From assembly GCF_003589595.1 (NCBI RefSeq), contig NW_020654810.1, positions 14,468,569-14,532,568 of the forward strand: DNA of 64,000 nt, read 5' to 3'. Source of the stretch: Hyposmocoma kahamanoa. Its lineage: Eukaryota; Arthropoda; Insecta; Lepidoptera; Cosmopterigidae. The notes under the pieces are model-generated. The model was not told the DNA's origin. It worked only from the letters and a program-made list of their open reading frames with translations, and searched no databases. Below are positions 36,861 through 46,804 of this stretch, piece after piece. A program made the position numbers and the translations under genes. Positions within the stretch are counted from its first letter, which is position 1. Every line of letters starts with the position of its first letter.

Positions 36861-37584
36861 ATATCGTTATTGCCTTCTGTTCGCAAAAAACCGAACCTAC
36901 TCGATGTCAACGCCCACAATCGATTTTAGCGTCCACCCAGACCCCGGCGCAACCCACGCTGTTGCAAGTAAAGACCAAATGGTGCGTCAAACTGGTGAAC
37001 TTGTATTTATAAGCACGTTTACCTTATCTCCCTTTACCTGTAATATTTGCGTTTTTTCCCCAATTTGCACGTAAAAAATATTCTAATCCGAGTTTCCCAT
37101 CGGTACGCAATGAATCATTATCCCCTTGGCCTATGTATTGCGCTCTTAGAGTAATAATTGTGTAGTAAAGTAAATTAACTTTAATAATTAATAAGTTACT
37201 ATAAAACTTAAATTAAAATTTAATAACCCCCATTACAAAGCAGCGTACTCCAAAGAGTTTCAGACGTGACGAGCTGAAAGCCCAACCATCGGTGGCGGTC
37301 AGCTATCTTTCCTGTCTATGACTATCATCACTAGGTACGTTCATGCTGTGATATGAATTTATAGCTAATAAGATTCACTACGTGACCCACGTGAGAGCGC
37401 ACGAACATCAATTTTTTTCTATATCTATGAGCGCCACCAACAGCGGAGTTGAAGCAGTTGCCGTGGCCGGAAACGGTCAGGAGAAAGTATATTCATCGGC
37501 GTGCGCTATTGCGGCGTGACCATGGTCGAGTTTTTGAAATTTGAGTATTAAGGTAAAAAGTCGCTATTTAGTCGGATCTAGCCG

Positions 37585-38261
37585 CAAAAAACTAAATTTA
37601 TTCGGTCCGCCGTTCGAAAGTATTAAAGGTGTTTTACTGTCCATACTGGAATAAACTTATTTCAGCGGCAACATTTTTCAATCTCAAGAATCACAGCACT
37701 TAGCTTAGATCTGATTACACCAAAAAAAGCCGTGATAAGCCGCTTTTAGCCGTAAAAAAAACAAATTTAGCCTTTATACCGATTTGAAGTGACAAGGATA
37801 CTTTACTGTCCACGCTGGAATAAGCTTATTCTGGCGGCACCATTTTTTAATCTTGAGAATCACAGCACCTAGCTTAGATCCGATTGCGCCCAGAAAAAGT
37901 CGTGAATTAGTCGGTTCTAGTCGCAAAAAACTAAATTTATTCGGTCCGCCGTTCGAAAGTATTATAGGTGTTTTACTGTCCATACTGGAATAAACTTATT
38001 TCACCGGCAACATTTCTCAATCTCAAGAATCACAGCACCTAGCTTAGATCTGATTACACCCAAAAAGCCGTGATAAGTCGCTTCTAGTCGTAAAAAAAAC
38101 AAATTTAGCCTTTATACCGTTTTGAAGTGACAAGGATGCTTTACTGTCGACACTGGAATAAGCTTATTCTGGTGGCACCATTTTTGAATCTTGAGAATCA
38201 CAGCACCTAGGTTAGATCCGATTGCGCCCAGAAAAAGTCGTGAATTAGTCGGTTCTAGTCG
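37585..38261. repeat. Tandem repeat of alternating monomers (A-B-A-B, about 339-bp dimer)
   Basis: Monomer starts fall at 37585 (A), 37753 (B), 37924 (A), 38091 (B) and 38262 (start of a fifth). The dimer period is thus 338-339 bp with monomers of about 168-171 bp. All monomers share 'ttactgtcca', 'tggaataa' and 'gaatcacagcac'. A copies share 'ttcggtccgccgttcgaaag', while B copies share 'acaaatttagcctttatacc'. A resembles the next A more than the adjoining B. Confidence 0.85.
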
Positions 38262-38309
38262 TAAAAAACTAAATTTAGTCGTTATGCCGTTTTGAAGTTA
38301 GAAGGCACG

Positions 38310-39834
38310 TTATTTATGGACAGTAGTTCAATGATACGTAGTAAAAGACAAACAAGCTAAGAACCATCCCGATTAAATTAGCCTTCAAATAAATAAAACC
38401 CCTTTGAAATCAGACAATCGTTTGGGAGCTACGATGTCGCAGACAGACACACTGATAAAAGATTCAAACTTCTAACTCCTCTCTTTTTGCGTCGGGGATT
38501 TAAATAATCTTAGTATAGAGTACTAAAAAAAATCGTCCTTAAGGGCATTTATTCGACACGAATTTTATCGCGCTCGCCCCGCGCGATTAAATCACTGCCA
38601 CAAGATAAGAGTGAATGCGTAGTTAGTTCACTTTATGCAATAAGACGAAAAATTGTGTCATCTGTTGTCATAATCAACAATACTTTCAACAGGTTCATAT
38701 TTAACCCTGACCGGTTCCGCCCCATGCAATTGTTAAAGACACACAACCATTCTCTTCCCTACACATTTCATCAATCCATCCAAAAAAAATTAAAACATTT
38801 AAAAATTTACCAAAATCCTTAGTGAGATGCATGATGGATTAATGCAACAAATAGTGATATAGTTAGCAAATAAAAAATATAGAAAACTTTCACATACACA
38901 TTCTGTTATATCATTATAATATCAAATCCTTATAACCACATAATAATACATTACATTAGTTGACTATTTAGTAGCTTATTCCTTGCTAACTTCTATCAGT
39001 TTTTCATTACCCATTATCAAAATCCTGATTTTTAAAAAGATTTGATGTAGAAATTGAAAGATACAATTTAGGTTGATCTGATCACCTACTGAGTGAATCA
39101 TTCAAGTTGATCTCATAGCAACACTATTTTTTATTTCAGCAAAAGTTACAGTAACACAATAAATATCATAATGTTCACAGACATAATCTAGATAGACGTC
39201 GCGAGTGTACGTACTTCGCGTGCCCAACGTAAGTGAAATTCACTTATTTGCCGCAGCTACACTTCAGAATGCGCTCGATCGTTATCGTAGATAAACACTA
39301 GTTGAAAACGCGAAAAATGCATACCTAATTCTGCCATAGTAAACTGCAATTGCACCATAACTGTGGGTAAACGTGTAAACAGAGACGTTTCCTTCCACGG
39401 GCAAGGAATTTCGAGAAAACAAATATGCGACTCTGTGTATGCCTCATGTATATATTTGTAATACATTGCGGCTTTTACTTGGTACGACATATTTGTGATC
39501 CTTTGTTAATACATATTAATACGCCATGAATATCGAACGAATGCACTTTTGTATAATGCATTCAGTTTCGTGGTACGGCCGCTTGTACATTCTTTTGGCC
39601 AAATTTAACATTTAGTGATGTTTATGTTAGGCAACATTGTTCTCGATTCTAATCGATTTTGAAAACAAAGGGACGAAAATTATTATGAAATCATATTAAA
39701 TAACAATATTATAAAAATATTCTATAAGTCTTTTGTTATAACGTTTAGTAACGTTTCGTTTTTTTTTTTAGTTTGTACTATCTGTTATCAGTAGTATCTG
39801 TAATTTCGATAATTTTTGCAGCACGTTGCCTCGA
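38310..39834. other. Non-coding stretch 3' of the tandem array
   Basis: AT-rich with no supported gene. A minus-strand frame at 39257-39490 reads protein-like in part (MSYQVKAAMYYKYIHEAYTE). It has no recognisable motif and may be a transposon remnant. Confidence 0.35.
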
Positions 39835-40180
39835 ATGTCCGAATATAGTGAGCAAATAATTATATACATCGCGGGATATGTAATATGAGTAAAACAAAAA
39901 AATATAAAATGCGAAGAATGTAACAGTGCGCTGTCTTTACAAAAACCTGAAGTTGGGTCTTACATATGAGTTTGTTGCTTTCAAGGATGAAGGTGGCCTA
40001 GTTTATCCCACCAAAGATGCAATCCAAATATGCAGAGTAGCAGAGTTAGAAATCATGATCAAATCACAAAAACTTTACACAAGGCCAACATTAAGTAAAC
40101 CGATTTTGTCAGCAGTAACATTTTCAGTTGTCTTGCCATTCACCAATTTGATCAATCACCGACGGAAAACCATCTAGTAA
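39835..40180 (+). pseudogene. P-element/THAP9-like transposase C-terminal remnant
   Basis: In successive frames the plus strand reads IIYIAGYVI, KCEECNSALSLQKPEVGSY and FKDEGGLVYPTKDAIQICR. The series 'YIAGYV ... CxxC ... GGLxYPSxD' is the hallmark C-terminal block of P-element and THAP9-type transposases. Frameshifts and stops between the pieces show it is dead. No ends of the element were found. Confidence 0.6.
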
Positions 40181-40687
40181 ATTTAATTAAGTCAGTTGCA
40201 AGTTTATATATTGACGTGCGTTTTCATTATATAAGTCAATCAATAATATCTTCTATAACAAAAAGGCGGTTATATAATAAGCTTATTTTATTTCAAGGAC
40301 AATAATTTTAATATTTGAAGTTATATTTTTAAGTAATCAAAATTTTTTAAAAACAACTTATGATAAAGGACAGTTATACTATCTTGTTTTGGTATTTTTC
40401 TACTATATTAATATTTCAAATCAACGAATACTTGAATCAATAAATTGAATGGAATATGTGTATTCCATTCAATCAATCGATTTAGCGCGGAAGGAGCTTT
40501 CCCATCACTAAATAGTTCTTGTGACGTCATGGTGGATACATAAAATGTCACACGCTCGGTTTTCATACAAATTGCTGTACTTGTGGCCTCTATCTAGATA
40601 TATGTCTGCGAGAATGTCCAATTAATTAAAAATCAGTAGATTGCCCAACTCAAATTAAGTTACTAATGACCATAGTTACAACGAGCG

Positions 40688-43591
40688 CACTGTGATTCCC
40701 CCATAGGCCATAAATCAAAAAAAATCATTGGCTTATCCCGGTTAGATCAACTCACTAAGTTAGTAACTAGTTAACAAGCTTCCAAAAACTATAAATATCA
40801 ATGTAATTAGGTCACGTTATCATTCCCTTTGTGCATCGGAAGTGAGCGCATCGCGAGACTAATTATCACCACGTGTGAGTCATCGAAACTTAATCACTTT
40901 GTTTTTGAGTGTCACTATTCCAAATCAAGTGTTTACGTGTTGTGAAAGCATGTAGATCCAAGAGCATGGTATGTACTTTTATTATCAATTTTTTTTAATT
41001 TTTTTTATGCATACTTTTTTTTATATAATTTTTTTATTGAAGGCAGTTTTTTGGTGAAAATTTTTGGCATAACTTAATTTCCTTTAGACCTACAACTTTT
41101 GGCTGCGCTGAGCTGCACCTGAGGTATATGGTTTTTGAATAAGGAGTATGTCCTTATTAAGAGCTATAAGTTTCATTTGCATCTTGCTGCCTCTTCTTGG
41201 CTTAAAGGGGTGTCAAAGTATGCATGTCCATAGTATTGAATTTTTAATTTTTTTTTAAGTTCAGCTTTCATATTGTTTTAGGTACATTTTTCAAATGTTC
41301 TGTATCGAGGATGACAATTTTTGATATTTGGCACTCTAAAGTGGGTAATCCAAATGAAAAAATGCAACACGTCCTGAGCACTTTGACCGAAACATCATCC
41401 CTTTCTGACGACATCGAAAATATTGATTTAGAGACTTTAAGCCTTAAAATTAAGAATATTTGTAAACGAATTTCCCACTACTGGGCAAAGTCGAATCGTA
41501 CTAGATCTAAATTCTTAGAAAAATATTCAGATTGGCTGCATGTCGTTGAAAATATTGATGTACAGCGAACTGAGTTACGTGTATCTCAGAGCTTTGACGA
41601 AGTTAAACCATCAACTTCTTCATCGCATGGCCGTCCGAGAATTAACTTTGACGACACCAGTAAACGTACAAAAAGGAGAAGATTGGCTAGTTTGTCTAAC
41701 CAAGACCCTTCTCTTGTACAGTCATTGCTCAATGCGTCCGATAGCTTGTCTTGTCCTGAAATCGATTCTAGCGAAGTTTTATCGCTCATTGTTGAAGCTC
41801 AGTTAACTCGACATCAATATATATTAGTAAAGAAATTTATAGACAATAAGTTTTCAAAAACCATTTTCCCATCTTACCAAAGTGTCGTGGAATCTAAAAA
41901 ACACTGTTATCCTTCAGATATTACTGTTACAGAATCATCCGCCGAAGTCGAACTTCAAAGTTTATTAGATCATACTGCCAATCGGATTCTCAAGTCTCAA
42001 AAAGATGTTTTGGATAGTGTACCTAATGAGTCTCTAGATAAGATATCTTTGATAGGGAAATGGGGTTTCGATGGCAGTACAGGGCATTCAGAATATAAAC
42101 AGTGTTTTTCTGACTCCACTCTTGAAGACAGTAGCCTGTTTGTTACTTCGTATGTGCCACTTCAGCTTGTTTTGACAACAGATAACAAAGAAAATTCAGT
42201 AGTTTTGTGGAAAAATCCTCGTCCTTCATCAACTCGATACTGTCGTCCTATACGCCTCCGATATTTGAAGGAATCGACTGCAGTGTCAGTTGAGGAAGAA
42301 GCTCATTTTAAAGATAAAATAAGGAACTTGCAGCCTACTGTTTTCAAGGAAGAAGATCGCGAATATCGCATTACTCATTGTTTGCAACTTACTATGGTAG
42401 ATGGTAAAGTGTGTAATGCACTTAGTGGTGTTTCTTCATCAAAATGTTTTATTTGTAACGCCTTGCCCAGTGAAATGAACAAAATTGACGAATGTTTAAA
42501 TAAGGAAGTCGATGAGAGTAAATATGAATTTGGTTTATCACCTCTTCACGCGTTAATACGTTTTTTTGAATATTTTGTTCATGTCGCGTACAAGTTAGAT
42601 GTTAGGAAATGGCAAGCTAGGTCCGCTAATGACAAAATGCTTGTTGCTGCAAAAAAATCATATGTTCAGACTCAATTTAGAGAAAGATTAGGGCTTATAG
42701 TGGATAAGCCTAAAAGTGGCGGAAGCGGAACATCAAACGATGGTAATACAGCCAGGCGGTTTTTCTTGAATTCAGAAATTTCCGCTGAAATTACTGGGAT
42801 CAAGAAGGATCTCCTAGATCGTTGCTGGATCATCCTTCAATGTTTAAATTCGGGATATAATATTAATAAGACGAACTTCGAAGAGTTCGCTTTAGAGACG
42901 GCTCGGCAGTTAGTTGCCGAGTATCCGTGGTATAACATGCCTGCTTCCGTTCACAAAGTTCTAATTCATGGTGCTAATGTTATAGATTACGGTTTGTTGT
43001 CAATCGGAGAGTTGTCTGAAGAAGCAGCTGAAGCGACTAACAAATACATCAAGTCTTTTAGAAAAAATCATACGCGTAAAATGAGTCGCATTGTGACCAA
43101 CACAGATTTAGTAAATAGGCTGCTTCTTCATTCAGATCCCTTCATAACAGGTCTACGAAAGTTACCTGTTAAAAAAAAGGTGTACTGTCAAAAGCTGTAT
43201 TAGACTTGTTATGTATTTAAAGTTAATATTGTTGAGATTTAATGTATTTTGGTATAATTTGTGTTTTGTTTGTATTTTGTAAAATGAACTTTTTTATGTA
43301 TTTTTATTGTTTTAATTTATTCATTTGTGGTTATTGTTAATACAAATAATCATTATTTACACAGTTTTACCATTAAAAGTCGCAGTATAAAATGTTTTAG
43401 ATACATCGTCTAAAAACAAAATTACTGCGAGACATTTTTACACCTAAATATTGTCAAATATTTTTTAAAATGTATAATTTTATTAATTTACGTTTACCTA
43501 ATCATATTTTAACGTAATAAAATAAAAAAATAATAATAATTTCGGAGTTACGTATTTATGACCGCCTTAGTATGGAGCGTGAATCACCGTG
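40688..43591 (+). mobile_element. Complete Transib transposon
   Basis: The ends read CACTGTGATTC (40688-40698) and, inverted, CACGGTGATTC (43581-43591). A 5-bp target duplication gagcg lies at 40683-40687 and 43592-43596; GC-rich 5-bp duplications are characteristic of Transib. At the left end the heptamer is followed by exactly 23 bp and then AAAAAAATC (40718-40726), the layout of a 23-spacer recombination signal. One intact transposase gene lies inside. Length 2904 bp. Confidence 0.9.
41311..43203 (+). CDS. Transib transposase (RAG1-core relative), intact
   Basis: Single-exon 630-aa DDE transposase. Residues match the RAG1 catalytic core in order. Asp254 (WGFDGSTGHSE) corresponds to RAG1 D600, Asp364 (MVDGKVCNAL) to D708, and Glu574 (SEEAAEATNKYIKSFR) to E962. 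The zinc ligands are also there: CFIC (Cys379/Cys382) and HKVLIH (His548/His553), matching RAG1 C727/C730 and H937/H942. NDGNTARRFF at 476-485 is a block I associate with insect Transib proteins. A basic run, KRTKRRR, at 118-124 may be a nuclear signal or DNA contact. An ATG at 41311 opens the frame with no in-frame upstream ATG considered. No stops or frameshifts are visible, so activity is possible but unproven. Confidence 0.9.
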   Translation: MTIFDIWHSKVGNPNEKMQHVLSTLTETSSLSDDIENIDLETLSLKIKNICKRISHYWAKSNRTRSKFLEKYSDWLHVVENIDVQRTELRVSQSFDEVKPSTSSSHGRPRINFDDTSKRTKRRRLASLSNQDPSLVQSLLNASDSLSCPEIDSSEVLSLIVEAQLTRHQYILVKKFIDNKFSKTIFPSYQSVVESKKHCYPSDITVTESSAEVELQSLLDHTANRILKSQKDVLDSVPNESLDKISLIGKWGFDGSTGHSEYKQCFSDSTLEDSSLFVTSYVPLQLVLTTDNKENSVVLWKNPRPSSTRYCRPIRLRYLKESTAVSVEEEAHFKDKIRNLQPTVFKEEDREYRITHCLQLTMVDGKVCNALSGVSSSKCFICNALPSEMNKIDECLNKEVDESKYEFGLSPLHALIRFFEYFVHVAYKLDVRKWQARSANDKMLVAAKKSYVQTQFRERLGLIVDKPKSGGSGTSNDGNTARRFFLNSEISAEITGIKKDLLDRCWIILQCLNSGYNINKTNFEEFALETARQLVAEYPWYNMPASVHKVLIHGANVIDYGLLSIGELSEEAAEATNKYIKSFRKNHTRKMSRIVTNTDLVNRLLLHSDPFITGLRKLPVKKKVYCQKLY

Positions 43592-43837
43592 GAGCGATGG
43601 GATGAGTTGTATTTTCTTCAGGTCTAGTTGATGTAACTGCTAACATGAGTTAACTCAACTCGGTGTATGGGCATGCTCCGAAGGTCACTAAACCGCCCAT
43701 TGAGAACGAGAAGCCGCTGTGCATTGCGCTGTAGCGGGGTGGGTACCGAACCAAGTTAGCTCGAGTTCTTAAAATAGTAGCTCGAGTTGACTTGTCGTGG
43801 GAATAACTCGAGATAATTAACTCGACTCGCCCATCGC
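43592..43837. mobile_element. MITE that hosts the Transib insertion
   Basis: The right end is the inverse of GCGATGGGCGAGTCGAGTT (43819-43837) and the left end reads GAGCGATGGGATGAG (43592-43606). The 10-bp repeat tagttacaac lies at 40673-40682, left of Transib, and again at 43838-43847. If the Transib and one gagcg are removed, the MITE is flanked by this duplication. Transib therefore landed in the terminal bases of the MITE. No coding capacity. Confidence 0.6.
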
Positions 43838-43879
43838 TAGTTACAACTACTAAACTTCTATTTAACAATATACATGAGT

Positions 43880-44434
43880 TTAGGGCTCCACATTACAATA
43901 TTCTTTAAGATAAATAATGTACAAATCTAACAAGTTATTATTACATTTTTTTAATTCAATTATATCTAAAAATGCATCACCTCGGTCCTTATTCCTCATA
44001 TTTACACATCTGCAAAATACAGCCACAAGCACATCACTACTTTTGTTGCACATACAAAAATTATAAAACAATCTTTGCTCATATCGAAAATTTGTATTAA
44101 GTCCTTTGTTAAAGTACCTGTAAAACAACTGCTGGTCTGGTTTGCAGAGCTTTTCCACGTCAGACCATTCTTCAGGTGACAAATCGAATAGTAAACCCAC
44201 AGAAAGCCCTCTTACAGCACAGGTAACTTGTCCTGACCTGTCGCTAATTCTTATGGTAGCACAACTATGCACCTTTCCCTTCGTCGATGTGATTTTCACC
44301 GACTCCAACTCGTATTCCGTAAGCAACCCCCAACTCTCGGTGTGTAATTTCATTTGTCTTCCTTCAGTTAGTTTTATAGGCGCTACATTTTCGAAAAATT
44401 TGGTGTCGAACTTGTTCTTGTTGGGGTTATTCAT
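43880..44434 (-). CDS. Unrecognised intronless 184-aa protein, possible OB-fold
   Basis: The start is the first ATG in the frame (44434), giving 184 aa and a TAA at 43882-43880. The central segment alternates hydrophobic and polar residues as in an OB-fold (HSCATIRISDRSGQVTCAV, then LLFDLSPEEW). No catalytic motif, signal peptide or membrane segment is seen, and the C-terminal half is Cys- and Asn-rich (NFCMCNKSSD, FCRCVNMRNKDRGD). It is head-to-head with sloth1 at 45427. It could be a subunit of a telomere or repair complex, but that rests on fold impression only. An old captured gene or pseudogene is also possible. Confidence 0.5.
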   Translation of the reverse strand: MNNPNKNKFDTKFFENVAPIKLTEGRQMKLHTESWGLLTEYELESVKITSTKGKVHSCATIRISDRSGQVTCAVRGLSVGLLFDLSPEEWSDVEKLCKPDQQLFYRYFNKGLNTNFRYEQRLFYNFCMCNKSSDVLVAVFCRCVNMRNKDRGDAFLDIIELKKCNNNLLDLYIIYLKEYCNVEP

Positions 44435-44754
44435 TGGTTTAGTTGAACACAATAGAACTTCCTCTATTCGTATCAAATCTTAAATTCTACAACTACATTC
44501 CATTTTCAACAATCAATATTTATGTATCGTAAACAAAAAGCATGATTTAAATGACTTCTGAACATAAACGTTCATTAAAAAACTCCAAGAATCAAAATCC
44601 TGCAGTGTTCCGAAAACAAAACAGTGAAAATTCGTGATTGCGCGCGGTCAAGATGACAGTGACGGTGACACATAAACATTCGATCAGAAACATTGCTTCT
44701 GTTGCAAACTTCTTAATATTTTTACTTTGTACCACGCCAGCACATCAAGCCTGA

Positions 44755-44920
44755 GAGTCGTATTCCAGAATTCTACTCAATGCTCAAGTCAGGACTTGAG
44801 TATGATTTCAGCACTGGAAATACGACCCTAATGGCAAGGACTTGAGTATGATTTCTAGTGCTTTAAATCATACTTAAATCCTTACTTGAGCATTGAGTAG
44901 AGTTCTGAAATACGATCCTC
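44755..44920. repeat. Foldback MITE, copy 2
   Basis: Same family as 5573-5743 and 61378-61552: inverted 'gtagagttct' / 'agaattctac' ends and internal 'ggacttgagtatgattt' repeats. It lies in the shared upstream region of the 184-aa gene and sloth1. The flanking 3-bp repeat is not preserved. Confidence 0.7.
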
Positions 44921-45426
44921 AGACTATGGAATTTTTTTTCGATCCTCTAAGCATCAAGCTACACGTTGAGGTATCTTGTTCCGTTGCACTGGAAGTGATT
45001 TTCGAACAAAAATGTGTAGTCTGATGTGCCGTTGTCCGTACATTCTTTTTGTTTGACTCTGGTTTGACGTTGAGCTTGTTCTTTTGTTTTTTGCTATCTG
45101 TTGAATTTGTAGAGGAGCCCTCTACGGTTGAACTCTTGTCTTATCGCCCGCGCCGCCCGTAATGTACACAATAAAAAAGGCACCAACTGACAGGTATCAT
45201 GTCACGCGAGGATCAAGTGGATAAAAAGATCAATATTTCCAATTATCCAAATCTACAAACTCTAATTGACAAGCGAAAGCTAAAATGTCATTTTTTGTTA
45301 AATTTGTAGGTTATATTTTATTTAGATTCTTACATTTTGAAGGAAAAATTACGCAATAATTGAATTCTTTTAAGAACATTTATATTGAAAACAAAATGAA
45401 ATAGTTCTACTCTTAATGTGAGTGCA

Positions 45427-45645
45427 ATGAGGATTGGCTGGGTTCACAAATTAGTTAATAAATGGCCCGGTAATAAGACATTTGGAATGTATAGATTCCT
45501 TCCGCTATTCTTTGCACTTGGAGCTGCATTAGAGTTTTCTATGATCAACTGGAAAGTGGGTGAAGTGAACTTTTATAATACATTTAAGAAAAGGCAGGCC
45601 CACGATATTGTTGACGAGAAGATAAGGAAGTATTCGGCTGCATAA
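45427..45645 (+). CDS. sloth1: sloth1: SMIM4/UQCC5-like mitochondrial complex III assembly microprotein
   Basis: 72-aa single-pass protein. KTFGMYRFLPLFFALGAALE and the following VGEVNFYNTFKKR match vertebrate SMIM4 closely in order and spacing. One hydrophobic helix spans about residues 21-37, with a basic N-terminus fitting the inner mitochondrial membrane. Family members help assemble respiratory complex III. The ATG at 45427 is preferred over any upstream non-ATG codon. Its TAA (45643-45645) overlaps the ATG of the next gene by one base (TAATG), so both must be read from one mRNA. In Drosophila the homologues sloth1 and sloth2 are likewise on one transcript (established knowledge). Confidence 0.9.
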   Translation: MRIGWVHKLVNKWPGNKTFGMYRFLPLFFALGAALEFSMINWKVGEVNFYNTFKKRQAHDIVDEKIRKYSAA

Positions 45646-45851
45646 TGCCCGCAGGAGTGACGTGGGGACAGTACTTCTCATTCTCCGTTGTAGCGATGAT
45701 CTCGATGCTCGCTGGCTCGCAAATCGTCCACCAGCACTATAAGCCGCTGCAGGATTTAAACGAGTATATTAATAGAGAACTAAAGAACTTACCAGACAAT
45801 GTTCAGCAGAAAATTAGAAAAGAACTTCAAGAAGAAGGTGTTTTAAAGTGA
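45645..45851 (+). CDS. sloth2: sloth2: BRAWNIN/UQCC6-like complex III assembly microprotein
   Basis: 68 aa. The N-terminal block MPAGVTWGQYFSF, then SMLAGSQIVHQHYKP, matches BRAWNIN (C12orf73), including the MPAGV start and the AGxxxVHxxYxP motif. One membrane helix covers about residues 10-27, and the C-terminus is charged and helical (NVQQKIRKELQEEG). It works with SMIM4-type proteins in complex III assembly in mitochondria. The ATG is shared with the stop of sloth1, so translation probably depends on leaky scanning or reinitiation. AATAAA follows about 34 bp after the stop, supporting one polyadenylation site for both. Confidence 0.9.
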   Translation: MPAGVTWGQYFSFSVVAMISMLAGSQIVHQHYKPLQDLNEYINRELKNLPDNVQQKIRKELQEEGVLK

Positions 45852-46804
45852 AGTTTTTGTGTTATATTTATTATTTAAGTATACAATAAATAGTGTTAGC
45901 ATTTAAATGGGATTTTTAGTTTTTGATGTAGAATGATCTTGAGGAGTTATTAAAATATTCACTAACCTGTGAAAGATATGTTTTAATTTACAACTATTTT
46001 TAGGGTTCCTTACTTAAAACTTGGGATACTAGAGCCTGTTTGTTTACAATCATTTTAATCACCTTATGTAGTGAATTGAAAAAGTGTTTGTTTTATATTG
46101 ATGACTCAAAATAGCAACAACTAAAGTGAAAAAGAATTATTATTAGTCATAAAAACGGAAAAAGGACAAGTTGTATTTGGCTGTTGTTAAGTAAGCCCTA
46201 GTAAGAATGATGGTAACAATCGAGTATTATTATATTATATTATTATATAAGAGTATTACCTTCCTTTAATTTTAGAACTACTGGTGCAACAACTTAAAAA
46301 AAAGTCAGGAATATTCCTGTTAGTAATAGTATAACAACTAAGGAACCTTTCTATTATAAATGCCTCTTGGTTAGGTTTCATATACAGTTTAATTGTTAGA
46401 GATGTCCCGTATAAAATAAAAAAAACACAGAAACATTTAAAAAACAATTTTATTTATAATTTGGTACTTTTTAATAAGTAAATATTTACAATAGGATGTT
46501 AAAAATTAAATTGTACATTTTATTTTGTAATAAATTATCTTAAATCTAGAGAAGAGAATTAGGGACTATAAATTATTTGTTAACAGTTGTTTAAACTTTG
46601 AAAATAGTTAAACAGTTATCGGCAGGCATTTTGAGTTTTTTAATATTTTTGACTTTTGAACACAACATATGAAACAGTATGCTTCAAATAAAAAAACCTA
46701 AAGGCTACATTTACACAGACTAAAAAACACAACTGAAAAATAAACATCAATTGTGGTGGCATACATCCAATGCAGTCTTTTCAATCCAAATGGCATTAAA
46801 CTGG

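Noticed and set aside
36532..37074. Plus-strand 180-codon frame
   Set aside because: It is antisense to the CpG-rich first-exon block, resembles no family and is probably open because of high GC content.
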